Of a stretch of 64,000 bases of DNA, positions 8,741 through 17,122 are shown piece after piece (the first letter of the stretch is position 1; the number at the start of each line of letters is the position of its first letter). The notes beneath the pieces were generated by a model, which saw nothing but the letters and a program-made list of their open reading frames with translations, made no database searches and was not told the origin of the DNA. A program made the position numbers and the translations under genes. Source of the stretch: an uncultured Pelagibacteraceae bacterium (GTDB taxonomy: Bacteria; Pseudomonadota; Alphaproteobacteria; Pelagibacterales; Pelagibacteraceae); the NCBI GenBank assembly GCA_902634305.1, contig CACPJJ010000003.1, forward strand, positions 31,940 through 95,939. Direction: 5' to 3'.

Positions 8741-10113
8741 TGATTGAAAAAAAACAAAGCTGGACTGAATCACTTTTAGTTTACAAGGATATAAGAATGT
8801 TAAGAATTTTACTTCTTGGATCTATAAGCGGATTTCCATGGGTATTGATTGCGAGCAGTTTAAGTCTTTGGTTAAAAGAAGAAGGGTTAAGTAGATCAAC
8901 AATAGGATGGGCAGGTTTAATTTTTGGTGTTTATGCATTTAATTATTTATGGGCACCAATTATTGATAGAATTCAAATACCATTTTTAACAAAAAAACTA
9001 GGCCATAGAAGAGGATGGATAGTTTTAATGCAAATTGCAATTTTATTAAGTTTGTTAGTTTGGAGTTTTATAAATCCAACACAGAACTTAGCTCTATTAA
9101 TTAGTGTTGGATTAATTATTGCAATAGCATCTGCTACTCAAGATATTACCGTTGATGCTTTGAGAATTGAACAAATAAATGCAAATGAAGGAAAAGCTAT
9201 GGCAGCGGGAGCAGCCATGGCAGTAGTTGGATGGTGGACCGGTTACAAGTTAGGAGGTGTAATTGCTCTATTTACTGCAGAATTTTTTGAAAACATGGGT
9301 GTAGTTGATTATTGGCAAGCAACATTTTTAGTTTTAGGAGTTGTAGTAATTTTAATGAATATTGCTTTGATGTTTGTTCATGAACCAATTGAAACAGATA
9401 GACAGGCAAAACAAAGAGAAACTGATAAGCTAATTGAAGGAAAACTTGGATCAAGTAATATTATAACTAATTTTATTGCCTACATTACAGGAACTATCGG
9501 TGGACCTATCATAAGTTTCTTTAAAAAAAATGGATTTGCTATTGCTGCAGGAATATTAGGATTTGTATTTTTATTTAAAATTGGTGAAGCATTTCTTGGT
9601 CGTATGTCTATTGTTTTTTATAAAGAAATTGGATTTTCTAAAGGCCAGATTGCTATTTACTCAAAGGGACTTGGTTGGATTACAACTGTTGTTTTCACAT
9701 TACTAGGTGGGGTTATGGCAATGAGAGCGGGAACAATAAAAACAATGTTCTTTGCTGGAGGATTAATGGCTTTAACAAATCTTCTATTTGCGGTTTTGGC
9801 TTGGACAGGAAAATCTGAATTATTATTTGCAATTGCAGTAATAGCGGACGATATTACAGCTGCATTTGCGACTGTAGCATTTGTAGCTTTTATTTCTTTA
9901 TTGGTAGATAGAACTTATACAGCAACTCAATATGCATTGCTTGCATCAATAGGAACTGCTGGCAGAACAACCCTTGCCTCATCATCAGGAGCTCTCGTTG
10001 ATTGGCTGAATGGAGATTGGGGAACTTTTTTTATTTTAACAACAATAATGGTCATTCCTTCTTTAATTTGCTTATGGTTCATAAGAAATAATATAAAAAT
10101 TGGTGCAAAGTAA
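8740..10113 (+). CDS. ampG: AmpG-like muropeptide MFS transporter
   Basis: A 457-residue MFS protein with about 12-14 membrane segments. The N-terminal LLLGSISGFPWVLIASSLSLWLKEEGLS, shown here only in outline, is typical of the AmpG/PAT family, followed by WAPIIDR and the QDITVDALRIE motif. AmpG imports GlcNAc-anhydroMurNAc peptides released during cell-wall turnover. An upstream TTG at 8725 would lengthen it by five residues, but the ATG at 8740 has GGAG nine bases upstream and overlaps the trkH stop. A cell-wall hydrolase gene follows directly, which supports a peptidoglycan role. The exact ligand is inferred from family. Confidence 0.8.
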   Translation: MIEKKQSWTESLLVYKDIRMLRILLLGSISGFPWVLIASSLSLWLKEEGLSRSTIGWAGLIFGVYAFNYLWAPIIDRIQIPFLTKKLGHRRGWIVLMQIAILLSLLVWSFINPTQNLALLISVGLIIAIASATQDITVDALRIEQINANEGKAMAAGAAMAVVGWWTGYKLGGVIALFTAEFFENMGVVDYWQATFLVLGVVVILMNIALMFVHEPIETDRQAKQRETDKLIEGKLGSSNIITNFIAYITGTIGGPIISFFKKNGFAIAAGILGFVFLFKIGEAFLGRMSIVFYKEIGFSKGQIAIYSKGLGWITTVVFTLLGGVMAMRAGTIKTMFFAGGLMALTNLLFAVLAWTGKSELLFAIAVIADDITAAFATVAFVAFISLLVDRTYTATQYALLASIGTAGRTTLASSSGALVDWLNGDWGTFFILTTIMVIPSLICLWFIRNNIKIGAK

Positions 10114-10828
10114 TTATTACTCAACATATTCCTGTATAAATATATATGAACAACCTTCAATTAATTCTAAAATTAGCTCTCAAATTATTTACGGTGAAAA
10201 ATTTAAAGTTTTAAGAAAAATAAAAAGTTTCCTTAAAATAAGAACATCTTACGATAGATATACTGGTTATATAAAAAATAAAAATTTTATAAAAAAATTT
10301 AAGCCTACTCACAAAGTAAAAACTTTGAATACTAGGATTTATAAATCAAATAATTTTTTACCATTTTCAAGTGAAATTGAGATTATAAAGAAAAAAAAAA
10401 ATTATGTTATGTTTGAAAAAAATAAGTGGATAAAACAAAAAGATATAACTCATATAAATAAAAAGGAAGAAAATTTTTCTAAAATCTTTAAGTCATATTT
10501 AAATTGCAAGTATAAATGGGGAGGTAAAACTCATCAAGGAATTGATTGTTCAGCCTTAATTCAACTTTTTTATAAATTTAATAGAAGGTTTTTTCCAAGA
10601 GATACAATCGATCAAATAAGATACAAAAAAGGAAATAGATCAAAAAAAAGATTTAAAATTGGTGATATTATTTATTGGAAGGGACATGTGGCAGCCTGCA
10701 TTAGTTCAAAAAAATTAATTCATGCTTATGGCCCAGAAAAGAAAGTTATTATAATGCCAATTAACGAAACAATAAAAAGAATAGAAAGAACTGCAAATTT
10801 AGAAGTCAAAAAAATTTGTAAAATATAA
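10100..10828 (+). CDS. NlpC/P60 (C40) cysteine peptidase with N-terminal SH3-like region
   Basis: The C-terminal half is an NlpC/P60 domain, with catalytic Cys150 in GIDCSALIQ, His196 in WKGHVAA and His208 in LIHAYGP. These enzymes cut D-Glu/diaminopimelate-type bonds in peptidoglycan peptides. Residues 1-120 resemble bacterial SH3 repeats (SCINIYEQPS, then YGEKFKVL). No signal peptide is evident, so it may act on imported muropeptides inside the cell, in keeping with the AmpG-like neighbour. No ATG exists in a sensible place: start candidates are TTG at 10100 or GTG at 10103, both inside the end of the AmpG-like gene. Its stop lies one base from the tyrA stop. Confidence 0.8.
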   Translation: MVQSNYYSTYSCINIYEQPSINSKISSQIIYGEKFKVLRKIKSFLKIRTSYDRYTGYIKNKNFIKKFKPTHKVKTLNTRIYKSNNFLPFSSEIEIIKKKKNYVMFEKNKWIKQKDITHINKKEENFSKIFKSYLNCKYKWGGKTHQGIDCSALIQLFYKFNRRFFPRDTIDQIRYKKGNRSKKRFKIGDIIYWKGHVAACISSKKLIHAYGPEKKVIIMPINETIKRIERTANLEVKKICKI

Positions 10829-10829
10829 T

Positions 10830-11726
10830 TTACTCTCTGCCAAAATCTGGTTTTGACACATCTTGTTTTAATTGAACAATTTGTGTTCTTACTTTTTTTG
10901 AATTAGATAATCTAGATAAAAGTTTTTTATTATTTTTGTTTTGAATAATTTTTTTGAAAGAGTTTAAGTTTTTAGTAAATAAATTTATTGCTTTAATTAT
11001 ATTATCATTGTTAAAAAATATGTCTCTCCACATAATCTCGTTTGACGCAGCTATTCTTGAAAAATCTCTTAGTCCTCCAGCGCTGTATTGAATTAAATTT
11101 TTTCTTTGAATTTTCTGTGAGTCTTGTGCAGTTTTAATCAAGTTGTAAGCAATTAGATGGGGTAAATGACTTGTAATGGAAAAAATTTTGTCGTGGTTTG
11201 CAGGATTCATTAAAACTACTTTAGAACCAATTTTTCTCCAAAATTTATTTAATAAGTAAATTTTTTTCGGATTTTGTTTTTTTTCCTTAATAATTACACA
11301 CCATTTATTTAAAAATAAATTTTTATTTCCGTATTCTGGCCCACTGACCTCGGATCCAGCTATAGGATGGCTAGATATCCAATTTAATTTTTTATTAAGG
11401 ATTTTATTTTTTAATTTAACTATATTTTGTTTTGTAGAACCAACATCTGTAATTAAACAATTTTCTTTTAAAATTTTATTTAATTTCTCGATTATATTTT
11501 TGTATTGGCTCATAGGTGTACATAAAATAACTAAATCAACATCGGAAACCTCATTGTTGATACTTTTAATAAATTTACAATTTGATTTAATTCTTTTTAT
11601 TTTAGAAATATTTTTTGATGATTTTTCTAATATAAAAATTTTTTTTGATAATTTTTTACTGTGTATGGCTCTTAGTATTGAGGAACCTATTAAACCACAT
11701 CCTATTATTAGTACTTTTTTAAACAT
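10830..11726 (-). CDS. tyrA: Prephenate/arogenate dehydrogenase
   Basis: This 298-residue NAD(P)-dependent enzyme oxidatively decarboxylates prephenate (or arogenate) on the way to tyrosine. The N-terminal dinucleotide fold begins VLIIGCGLIGSSI, followed by LVILCTPMSQ, the catalytic histidine region SHPIAGSEVSGP, and SITSHLPHLIAYNL. No chorismate mutase domain is fused, as usual in alphaproteobacteria. It overlaps the end of the hisC-like gene by eight bases, forming a two-gene aromatic/histidine amino-acid unit. Substrate preference (prephenate against arogenate) cannot be read from the sequence. Confidence 0.92.
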   Translation of the reverse strand: MFKKVLIIGCGLIGSSILRAIHSKKLSKKIFILEKSSKNISKIKRIKSNCKFIKSINNEVSDVDLVILCTPMSQYKNIIEKLNKILKENCLITDVGSTKQNIVKLKNKILNKKLNWISSHPIAGSEVSGPEYGNKNLFLNKWCVIIKEKKQNPKKIYLLNKFWRKIGSKVVLMNPANHDKIFSITSHLPHLIAYNLIKTAQDSQKIQRKNLIQYSAGGLRDFSRIAASNEIMWRDIFFNNDNIIKAINLFTKNLNSFKKIIQNKNNKKLLSRLSNSKKVRTQIVQLKQDVSKPDFGRE

Positions 11727-12804
11727 ATTTAAATATCCTGTTTATACTTTTTAAAAATAACTTGTTTTCTAAATTGTTTCCAATTGTTAATCTTAAACAA
11801 TTTTTTATTCCATAAGTTTTAGTATCTCTTAATATTAAACCTTTCTTTAATAATTTTTTTTCAACATTATTTGCATTTAATTTACATTTATCAAAATTAA
11901 GCAAAAGAAAATTTGCACTTACTTTGTTACAAAAAATATTAAATTGTTCTAAGCTACTTTTAATTTTTTTACTCCAAAATAAATTATGTTTAACTGATTT
12001 GTTTATAAATTTACTATCCTTTAAAGACTCAATTGCACATAATTGAGCAATTTTATTTACATTAAAAGGTGGTTTAATCATATTTAGTGCATCAATTATT
12101 TTTCTATCACCATATCCCCATCCAACTCTTAGAGATGCAAGACCATATATTTTAGAAAAGGTTCTTAAAATAAATACATTTTTTTTATTTTTAAAAATAT
12201 TTAATCCTGAAGAATAATTTTTATCTTTCATATATTCGTCATATGCATCATCTACAACTAATAAAATTTTATTATTTAATTTTTTTCTTAAATTAATTAA
12301 TTCTTTTTTTTCTAAGTATGTACCAGTTGGATTATTAGGGTTTGCTATAAAAACAATTTTAGTTTTTTTGTTAACTTTTTTAATTATATTTTCTACTGAA
12401 ACTCTAAAATTTTTTTCCTTAGAAAAGACTACTTTTGCTCCAACAATTGATGCATAAATTCTGTACATCAAAAAACTATATTGTGGTACTATTACTTCAT
12501 CTCCAGATTTAAGGAAAAGCTGGCATATCATTTGGATTACTTCGTCAGAACCGGAACCACAGATAATTTTATTAAAATCGCATTTAAATTTTGAGGAAAT
12601 TATTTTTCTTAAATCTATTGCTTTGCTATCTGGATATTTAGAAATTTTATAATTTTTACTTTGTAATATATTCAACACTTTGGAGCTCATTCCTAATGCC
12701 GATTCATTGGCTGATAATTTGATTACATTTTTCTTTTTTTTTAATATAGATCTTCCTGGCTTGTAGGCTTCTATATTTATTTTTCTAAAATTAAGCGAAG
12801 TCAT
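11719..12804 (-). CDS. hisC: Histidinol-phosphate aminotransferase (HisC family)
   Basis: A fold-type I PLP aminotransferase of about 361 residues. LSANESALGMS, GSGSDEVIQ, NPNNPTGTYL, DDAYDEY and the PLP lysine in TFSKIYGLASLRVGWG are all HisC-type motifs. HisC makes L-histidinol phosphate; alphaproteobacterial HisC paralogues often also transaminate aromatic amino-acid precursors, and the overlap with tyrA makes that dual use plausible here. The TTG at 12813 gives three extra residues; I choose the ATG at 12804. It is divergent from metX, with the riboswitch region between. Confidence 0.9.
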   Translation of the reverse strand: MTSLNFRKINIEAYKPGRSILKKKKNVIKLSANESALGMSSKVLNILQSKNYKISKYPDSKAIDLRKIISSKFKCDFNKIICGSGSDEVIQMICQLFLKSGDEVIVPQYSFLMYRIYASIVGAKVVFSKEKNFRVSVENIIKKVNKKTKIVFIANPNNPTGTYLEKKELINLRKKLNNKILLVVDDAYDEYMKDKNYSSGLNIFKNKKNVFILRTFSKIYGLASLRVGWGYGDRKIIDALNMIKPPFNVNKIAQLCAIESLKDSKFINKSVKHNLFWSKKIKSSLEQFNIFCNKVSANFLLLNFDKCKLNANNVEKKLLKKGLILRDTKTYGIKNCLRLTIGNNLENKLFLKSINRIFKYV

Positions 12805-12877
12805 AATTTTCAATATTTTGTATCTTTATAGATAAAAAATTACTTATTTACATAAAATATTTAATATTTTTATAAAA

Positions 12878-12906
12878 TTGACATATACAAATGTATCCTG
12901 TAAATA
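12878..12906 (+). promoter_or_regulatory. Probable promoter of the SAM-II/metX transcript
   Basis: A consensus TTGACA (12878-12883) is followed after 17 bases by TAAATA (12901-12906), a weaker -10 hexamer. Transcription would start just before or at the first stem of the riboswitch at 12913, the right place for a SAM-II leader. The -35 box is clear; the -10 is only a partial match, and an overlapping ATAATT could serve instead. Confidence 0.6.
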
Positions 12907-12911
12907 ATTTA

Positions 12912-12962
12912 TGCGCTGATTTAACTGAATTGCGAGCGCTATAAAAAAACCGCTAAATAAGT
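12912..12962 (+). ncRNA. SAM-II riboswitch in the metX leader
   Basis: The core reads GCGCT at 12913-12917, then GATTTAACT, then TTGCG and AGCGC at 12935-12939, closing a 5-bp stem. AAAAAAACCGCTAAAT follows at about 12943-12958. This is the conserved metA/SAM-II pattern (GCGCTGATTTAA, TTGC-AGCGC, CGCTAAA), and the loop ATTTA can pair with the downstream TAAAT to form the pseudoknot. SAM-II binds S-adenosylmethionine and represses methionine genes in alphaproteobacteria. Seven Ts (12962-12968) follow directly, and no Shine-Dalgarno sequence is seen near the pseudoknot. Confidence 0.9.
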
Positions 12963-12990
12963 TTTTTTACCTCACAATTCACCAAAAAAT

Positions 12991-14124
12991 ATGAACGATA
13001 TAAAGAAAGTAAAAAAATTAATTATTGATAAGCCGTTGAAGCTTGATTGTGGGCAAACTATATCTAATTTTCCATTAGCATACGAAACTTATGGAAAGCT
13101 AAATGATAAAAAAGATAATGCAATTTTAGTATTTCATGCACTAACTGGAGACCAATTTGCTTCAGGTGTAAATCCAATAACTAATAAAGAAGGTTGGTGG
13201 AATTACCTTATAGGACCTGGCAAGGCAATAGATACAAAGAAATATTTTGTAATTTGCGCAAATGTAATTGGGGGATGTATGGGTTCTTATGGCCCAAGCA
13301 ACATAAATCCAAAAACTAATAAAAATTTTGGAACAGAATTTCCAGTTTTAACTATAAATGACATGGTTAACGCTCAGTATCATTTATTAGAGTTTTTTAA
13401 GATTGAAAAACTATTTTCCGTTTTAGGAGGGTCAATGGGTGGAATGCAAGTATTACAGTTTGTATCCAATTTTCCAAATAAATCTGAAACTGCTATACCT
13501 ATAGCTTGTACTCATAGCCATTCAGCACAAAACATTGCTCTGAACGAACTTGGAAGACAATCAATTATGGCAGATCATAATTGGGCAAATGGATTTTATG
13601 AGGAGAATAATAAACCTCCTGCTAAAGGACTGGCTGTTGCTAGAATGGCAGCACATATTACATATTTATCTAAAAAAGGTTTACAAGAAAAATTTGGAAG
13701 AAAACTACAAGAAAGAGACGATTTAAAGTTTGGTTTTGATGCAGATTTTCAAATTGAAAGCTATCTAAGACATCAAGGTTCAGTTTTTGTAGATAGGTTT
13801 GATGCCAATAGTTACCTTTATATAACAAGAGCTATGGATTATTTTGATCTTTCAAAACAATTTGATGGAAATCTCTCAAAAGCATTTGAAAAAACTAATA
13901 CTAAATTTTTTATTATATCTTTTACTTCAGATTGGCTGTATCCAACATCTGAGAATAGAGAAATAGTTATTGCACTAAATTCTATTGGAAAAGATGTTGG
14001 TTTTGTTGAAATAACATCTGATAAGGGTCACGACTCATTTCTATTAGATGTTCCTGATTTTCTTAATACAATAAAAAATTTTTTAAATACATCATATAAT
14101 AAAAAAAATGAAAAAAGAATTTAA
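12991..14124 (+). CDS. metX: Homoserine O-acetyltransferase
   Basis: MetX acetylates (in some alphaproteobacteria succinylates) homoserine, the first committed step of methionine synthesis. The 377-residue protein is an alpha/beta-hydrolase with YETYGKLN, the oxyanion-hole region FHALTGD, the nucleophile Ser148 in GGSMGGMQ, the acid in SFTSDWLYP, and the histidine in DKGHDSFLLD. Acyl donor choice cannot be set from these motifs alone. The gene follows a SAM-II riboswitch, so expression should fall when SAM is plentiful. Its end overlaps metW by 17 bases, as in the common metXW pair. Confidence 0.95.
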   Translation: MNDIKKVKKLIIDKPLKLDCGQTISNFPLAYETYGKLNDKKDNAILVFHALTGDQFASGVNPITNKEGWWNYLIGPGKAIDTKKYFVICANVIGGCMGSYGPSNINPKTNKNFGTEFPVLTINDMVNAQYHLLEFFKIEKLFSVLGGSMGGMQVLQFVSNFPNKSETAIPIACTHSHSAQNIALNELGRQSIMADHNWANGFYEENNKPPAKGLAVARMAAHITYLSKKGLQEKFGRKLQERDDLKFGFDADFQIESYLRHQGSVFVDRFDANSYLYITRAMDYFDLSKQFDGNLSKAFEKTNTKFFIISFTSDWLYPTSENREIVIALNSIGKDVGFVEITSDKGHDSFLLDVPDFLNTIKNFLNTSYNKKNEKRI

Positions 14125-14662
14125 TATAATAGCAAACCTAGTCGAGAAAAAATCAAAAGTTTTAGATGTTGGTTGTGGAGATGGTGAATTAATGAAATAT
14201 ATTAATGAAAATATTACAAATGATATAAGAGGTTTAGAAATATCAAAAAATAATGTTCAAAAATGTGTAGCTAAAGGTTTAACAGTTATTGAAGGAGATG
14301 CTGAAAAAGATTTAAAACAGTTTCCCAAATCATCATTTGATTATGTTATTTTAAGCCAAACTCTTCAAGCTTTCCTAGATCCAGAAAATGTAATTAGCGA
14401 ATTATTAAGAGTCGGCAAAAAGGCAATCGTTACAATACCAAATTTTGGTTATTGGAAAGTAAGAATACATCTACTTTTTAGAGGAACAATGCCAATAACA
14501 AAAGATTTACCAAACGAGTGGTACAATACGCCAAATCTACATATGTGTACTATTAAAGATTTTGTAAACTATTGTAATAAAAAAAATATAAAAATTAATA
14601 GTAAAAATTTAAGTTATAAAAATTTATTTTCTCAATTAGGTATTTTTGTAATAGAAAAGTAG
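14108..14662 (+). CDS. metW: Methionine biosynthesis protein MetW
   Basis: A 184-residue class I methyltransferase-like protein with the SAM motif VLDVGCGDGELM (about residues 16-27), VIEGDAEKDL, YVILSQTLQAF and NFGYWKVRI, all characteristic of MetW. It is thought to assist MetX; genetic and biochemical work in other bacteria shows MetW is needed for full homoserine acyltransferase activity. The 17-base overlap with metX and shared riboswitch leader support a joint role. No methyl acceptor is known from the sequence. Confidence 0.92.
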   Translation: MKKEFNIIANLVEKKSKVLDVGCGDGELMKYINENITNDIRGLEISKNNVQKCVAKGLTVIEGDAEKDLKQFPKSSFDYVILSQTLQAFLDPENVISELLRVGKKAIVTIPNFGYWKVRIHLLFRGTMPITKDLPNEWYNTPNLHMCTIKDFVNYCNKKNIKINSKNLSYKNLFSQLGIFVIEK

Positions 14663-14663
14663 A

Positions 14664-15383
14664 ATGAAAGTAGAAATAATAAAGTGTCTTAAAGATAATT
14701 ATGCATATCTTTTAATAAACGAAAAGAATAAAAATGCATGTGTTATAGATCCAAGTGAATCTAAGCCCATTATAGATTTTGTTGAAAAAAAAAATATTAA
14801 TTTGAAATTTATTTTAAATACACATCATCATTATGATCATGTTGGTGGAAATAATCATTTAAAAAAAAAATATGGATTAAATATTGTTGGGTTTAAATAT
14901 GATAAAGACAGAATACCAGAAATAGATATACTTGTTGAAGATAATCAAACTTGGACTGATCAGGAATTTGAATCAAAAATTATTCATATTCCAGGACATA
15001 CATCAGGACATATATGTTTTTATTTTGAAAAAGAAAAAATTGCCTTTACGGGAGATACTTTATTTTCACTTGGTTGTGGTAGAATATTTGAAGGTACATA
15101 TGAACAAATGTTCGAGTCTTTAAATAAGTTAAAAAAACTTCCTAAAGAGACTAAAATTTTTTGTGGACATGAATATACTCTTAAAAATTCAATGTTCTGC
15201 GAAAAGTATGAAGAAAATAATAAAAATTTAAAAAAAAAAATTGTTGAAATTAAACATAAATTAAAAAATAACTTACCCACAATTCCTTCAACAATTGAGG
15301 AAGAATTAGCGTGCAATATTTTTTTAAGAACAAAAAATCTACAAGACTTTTCAAAATTAAGAGATTTAAAGGATAATTTTTAA
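14664..15383 (+). CDS. gloB: Hydroxyacylglutathione hydrolase (glyoxalase II)
   Basis: A 239-residue metallo-beta-lactamase-fold hydrolase with the di-metal motif THHHYDHVGG, GHTSGH, FTGDTLFSLGCGR and FCGHEYT, in the order of glyoxalase II. It splits S-lactoylglutathione to lactate and glutathione, the second step of methylglyoxal detoxification. The C-terminal substrate-binding helices (near NPTIPSTIEEE-type NNLPTIPSTI) are present, so it is full length. It starts one base after the metW stop and is probably cotranscribed with metXW, though functionally unrelated. Confidence 0.93.
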   Translation: MKVEIIKCLKDNYAYLLINEKNKNACVIDPSESKPIIDFVEKKNINLKFILNTHHHYDHVGGNNHLKKKYGLNIVGFKYDKDRIPEIDILVEDNQTWTDQEFESKIIHIPGHTSGHICFYFEKEKIAFTGDTLFSLGCGRIFEGTYEQMFESLNKLKKLPKETKIFCGHEYTLKNSMFCEKYEENNKNLKKKIVEIKHKLKNNLPTIPSTIEEELACNIFLRTKNLQDFSKLRDLKDNF

Positions 15384-15393
15384 TTTATTCAAC

Positions 15394-15421
15394 TTGACTA
15401 AAGGAAGTCTAGAACTATATT
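15394..15421 (+). promoter_or_regulatory. Sigma70-type promoter for rplU-rpmA-obgE
   Basis: TTGACT (15394-15399) and TATATT (15416-15421) are separated by 16 bases, directly after the gloB stop. A start near 15428 leaves a leader of roughly 20 bases before the rplU ATG at 15449. AGGATTTACA at 15439-15448 supplies a short ribosome-binding site. Confidence 0.72.
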
Positions 15422-15448
15422 GCCTCTTATAAAAATTTAGGATTTACA

Positions 15449-15847
15449 ATGTCTTTTGCAGTAATACAAACAGGTGGAAAACAGTACAAAGTTAAGGCTA
15501 GCGATATACTAAAAGTTGAAAAAATTAAGGATAGCAAACCTGAAAGTAAAATAGAATTTAACGAAATTCTTGCATATGGAGATGACAAAAATTTAGAAAT
15601 TGGATCGCCACTTGTGAAGGGCGCAAAAGTAGAAGCTGAACTGGTAAAAAATAGTAAAAATAAAACTATTTTAATTTTTAAAAAAAGAAGAAGACAAAAT
15701 TCGAGAAGAAAAAATGGACATAGGCAACAATATTCTCTAATAAAGATAAAAAAAATTTTTGCTAAAGATGGTGCTATACTTTCTGAAGCAAAAAAAGTTG
15801 AAAAAAAAGAGACAAAAAAAATAAAAGAAGAAAAAAGTAAGATTTAA
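15449..15847 (+). CDS. rplU: 50S ribosomal protein L21 with basic/acidic C-terminal tail
   Basis: The 132-residue protein begins [16 protein letters not shown] and contains [20 protein letters not shown], the L21 rRNA-binding core. The last 20 or so residues, [18 protein letters not shown], form a lysine/glutamate tail beyond the usual 103-residue length. Such tails are common in this genome (see rpsP and rplS). It is the first gene of the L21-L27-Obg block, two bases from rpmA. Confidence 0.97.
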   Translation: MSFAVIQTGGKQYKVKASDILKVEKIKDSKPESKIEFNEILAYGDDKNLEIGSPLVKGAKVEAELVKNSKNKTILIFKKRRRQNSRRKNGHRQQYSLIKIKKIFAKDGAILSEAKKVEKKETKKIKEEKSKI

Positions 15848-15849
15848 TT

Positions 15850-16104
15850 ATGGCAACAAAAAAAGCAGGTGGATCATCTCGAAATGGACGTGATAGTGCT
15901 GGTCGTAGACTTGGTGTAAAAAAATATGGCGGTCAATATGTCATTCCAGGTAACATAATTGTTAGACAAAGAGGAACAAAAATTTTTCCCGGTGAACACG
16001 TTGGTATGGGCAAAGACCATTCTATATTTGCAAAAATTAAAGGCAAAGTAGAATTTAAAAAAACTAAATCTGATAGAACATTTGTTTCTGTAAAACCCAA
16101 TTAA
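15850..16104 (+). CDS. rpmA: 50S ribosomal protein L27
   Basis: An 84-residue protein beginning [20 protein letters not shown], with [21 protein letters not shown] further on, the standard L27. Its N-terminal tail reaches the peptidyl-transferase centre in known ribosomes. No extra N-terminal leader for proteolytic processing (as in Firmicutes) is present. It sits between rplU and obgE, the near-universal bacterial order. Confidence 0.98.
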   Translation: MATKKAGGSSRNGRDSAGRRLGVKKYGGQYVIPGNIIVRQRGTKIFPGEHVGMGKDHSIFAKIKGKVEFKKTKSDRTFVSVKPN

Positions 16105-16106
16105 TC

Positions 16107-16138
16107 AATACAACTTAAAAAATAAAAGGAGTTGTATT
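16107..16138 (+). promoter_or_regulatory. Hairpin enclosing the obgE ribosome-binding site
   Basis: AATACAACT (16107-16115) pairs perfectly with AGTTGTATT (16130-16138), and the ATG of obgE begins at the very next base. The 14-base loop ends in AAGG, and the Shine-Dalgarno AAGGAG lies half in the loop and half in the stem. Translation of obgE could thus be sensitive to folding of this 9-bp hairpin. It starts three bases after the rpmA stop. Confidence 0.5.
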
Positions 16139-17122
16139 ATGAAATTTTTAGATCAAGTCAAAATATTTATTAAAGCAGGCGATGGCGGTTCAGGATCACC
16201 AAGTTTTAGAAGAGAGAAATTTATTGAATTTGGAGGACCGGATGGAGGAGATGGAGGAAAAGGTGGTTCTATAATTCTAAAATCAGAAAGAAATTTAAAT
16301 ACTCTTATTGATTTTAGATATCAACAACATTTTAAATCAGAAAGAGGTAGCGACGGAAAAGGTAAAAATCAAACTGGTAGAGGAGGAAAGAATTTATATC
16401 TTAAAGTTCCAGTTGGCACACAAGTTTTCGAAGAAGATAATAAAACTTTAATTTTTGATTTTAAAAAAGAAAGTGAAGAATTTGTTGTAGCAGTTGGTGG
16501 AAGAGGAGGATTTGGTAATACTAGATTTAAATCTTCAACAAATAGAGCTCCAAAAAAATTTACCAAAGGAACCAAAGGGGAAGAGTTTTGGATTTGGCTT
16601 CAACTAAAAACAATAGCAGACATTGGTATCATTGGTTTACCAAACGCAGGTAAATCTAGTTTGTTAGCTGCAATAACAAGTGCAACACCAAAAATTGCTA
16701 ATTATAAATTTACCACACTAAATCCTAATCTTGGCGTCGCAGTTTATGATGATAAAGAAATAACTCTAGCAGATATTCCAGGTATCATCGAAGGTGCTCA
16801 TGAGGGTATAGGATTGGGTATAAAATTTCTCAAACATATTGAAAGATGTAAGTCTTTACTTCATTTAATCGATATAACAGAAGGAGATTTAAAAAAATCT
16901 TACACTCAAGTTAGAAAAGAGTTAAAAAACTATAGTAAAGATATGTTAAAAAAAGATGAATTAGTTGTTTTAAATAAAACAGATCTTTTGAAAGACAAAG
17001 AAGTAAAAAAAATTAAAAATGATTTTTTAAAAAAACATAAGGTAAATCTAATAACTCTTTCGACGTTAGATAAAAAATCAATATCAAAAATTAAATCTAA
17101 ATTAATCAAATATGTATCTTAA
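16139..17122 (+). CDS. obgE: GTPase Obg (ObgE/CgtA), ribosome assembly
   Basis: Residues 1-158 are the glycine-rich Obg fold (GDGGSGSPSFRREKF, GGPDGGDGGKGG). The GTPase domain follows with G1 GLPNAGKSS, switch region TTLNPNLG, G3 DIPGIIEGAHEG and G4 NKTDL. Obg binds the 50S particle and links its maturation to GTP/ppGpp levels. At 327 residues it lacks the C-terminal OCT extension of longer homologues. The ATG directly follows a hairpin containing the ribosome-binding site. Its end overlaps proB by 11 bases. Confidence 0.97.
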   Translation: MKFLDQVKIFIKAGDGGSGSPSFRREKFIEFGGPDGGDGGKGGSIILKSERNLNTLIDFRYQQHFKSERGSDGKGKNQTGRGGKNLYLKVPVGTQVFEEDNKTLIFDFKKESEEFVVAVGGRGGFGNTRFKSSTNRAPKKFTKGTKGEEFWIWLQLKTIADIGIIGLPNAGKSSLLAAITSATPKIANYKFTTLNPNLGVAVYDDKEITLADIPGIIEGAHEGIGLGIKFLKHIERCKSLLHLIDITEGDLKKSYTQVRKELKNYSKDMLKKDELVVLNKTDLLKDKEVKKIKNDFLKKHKVNLITLSTLDKKSISKIKSKLIKYVS

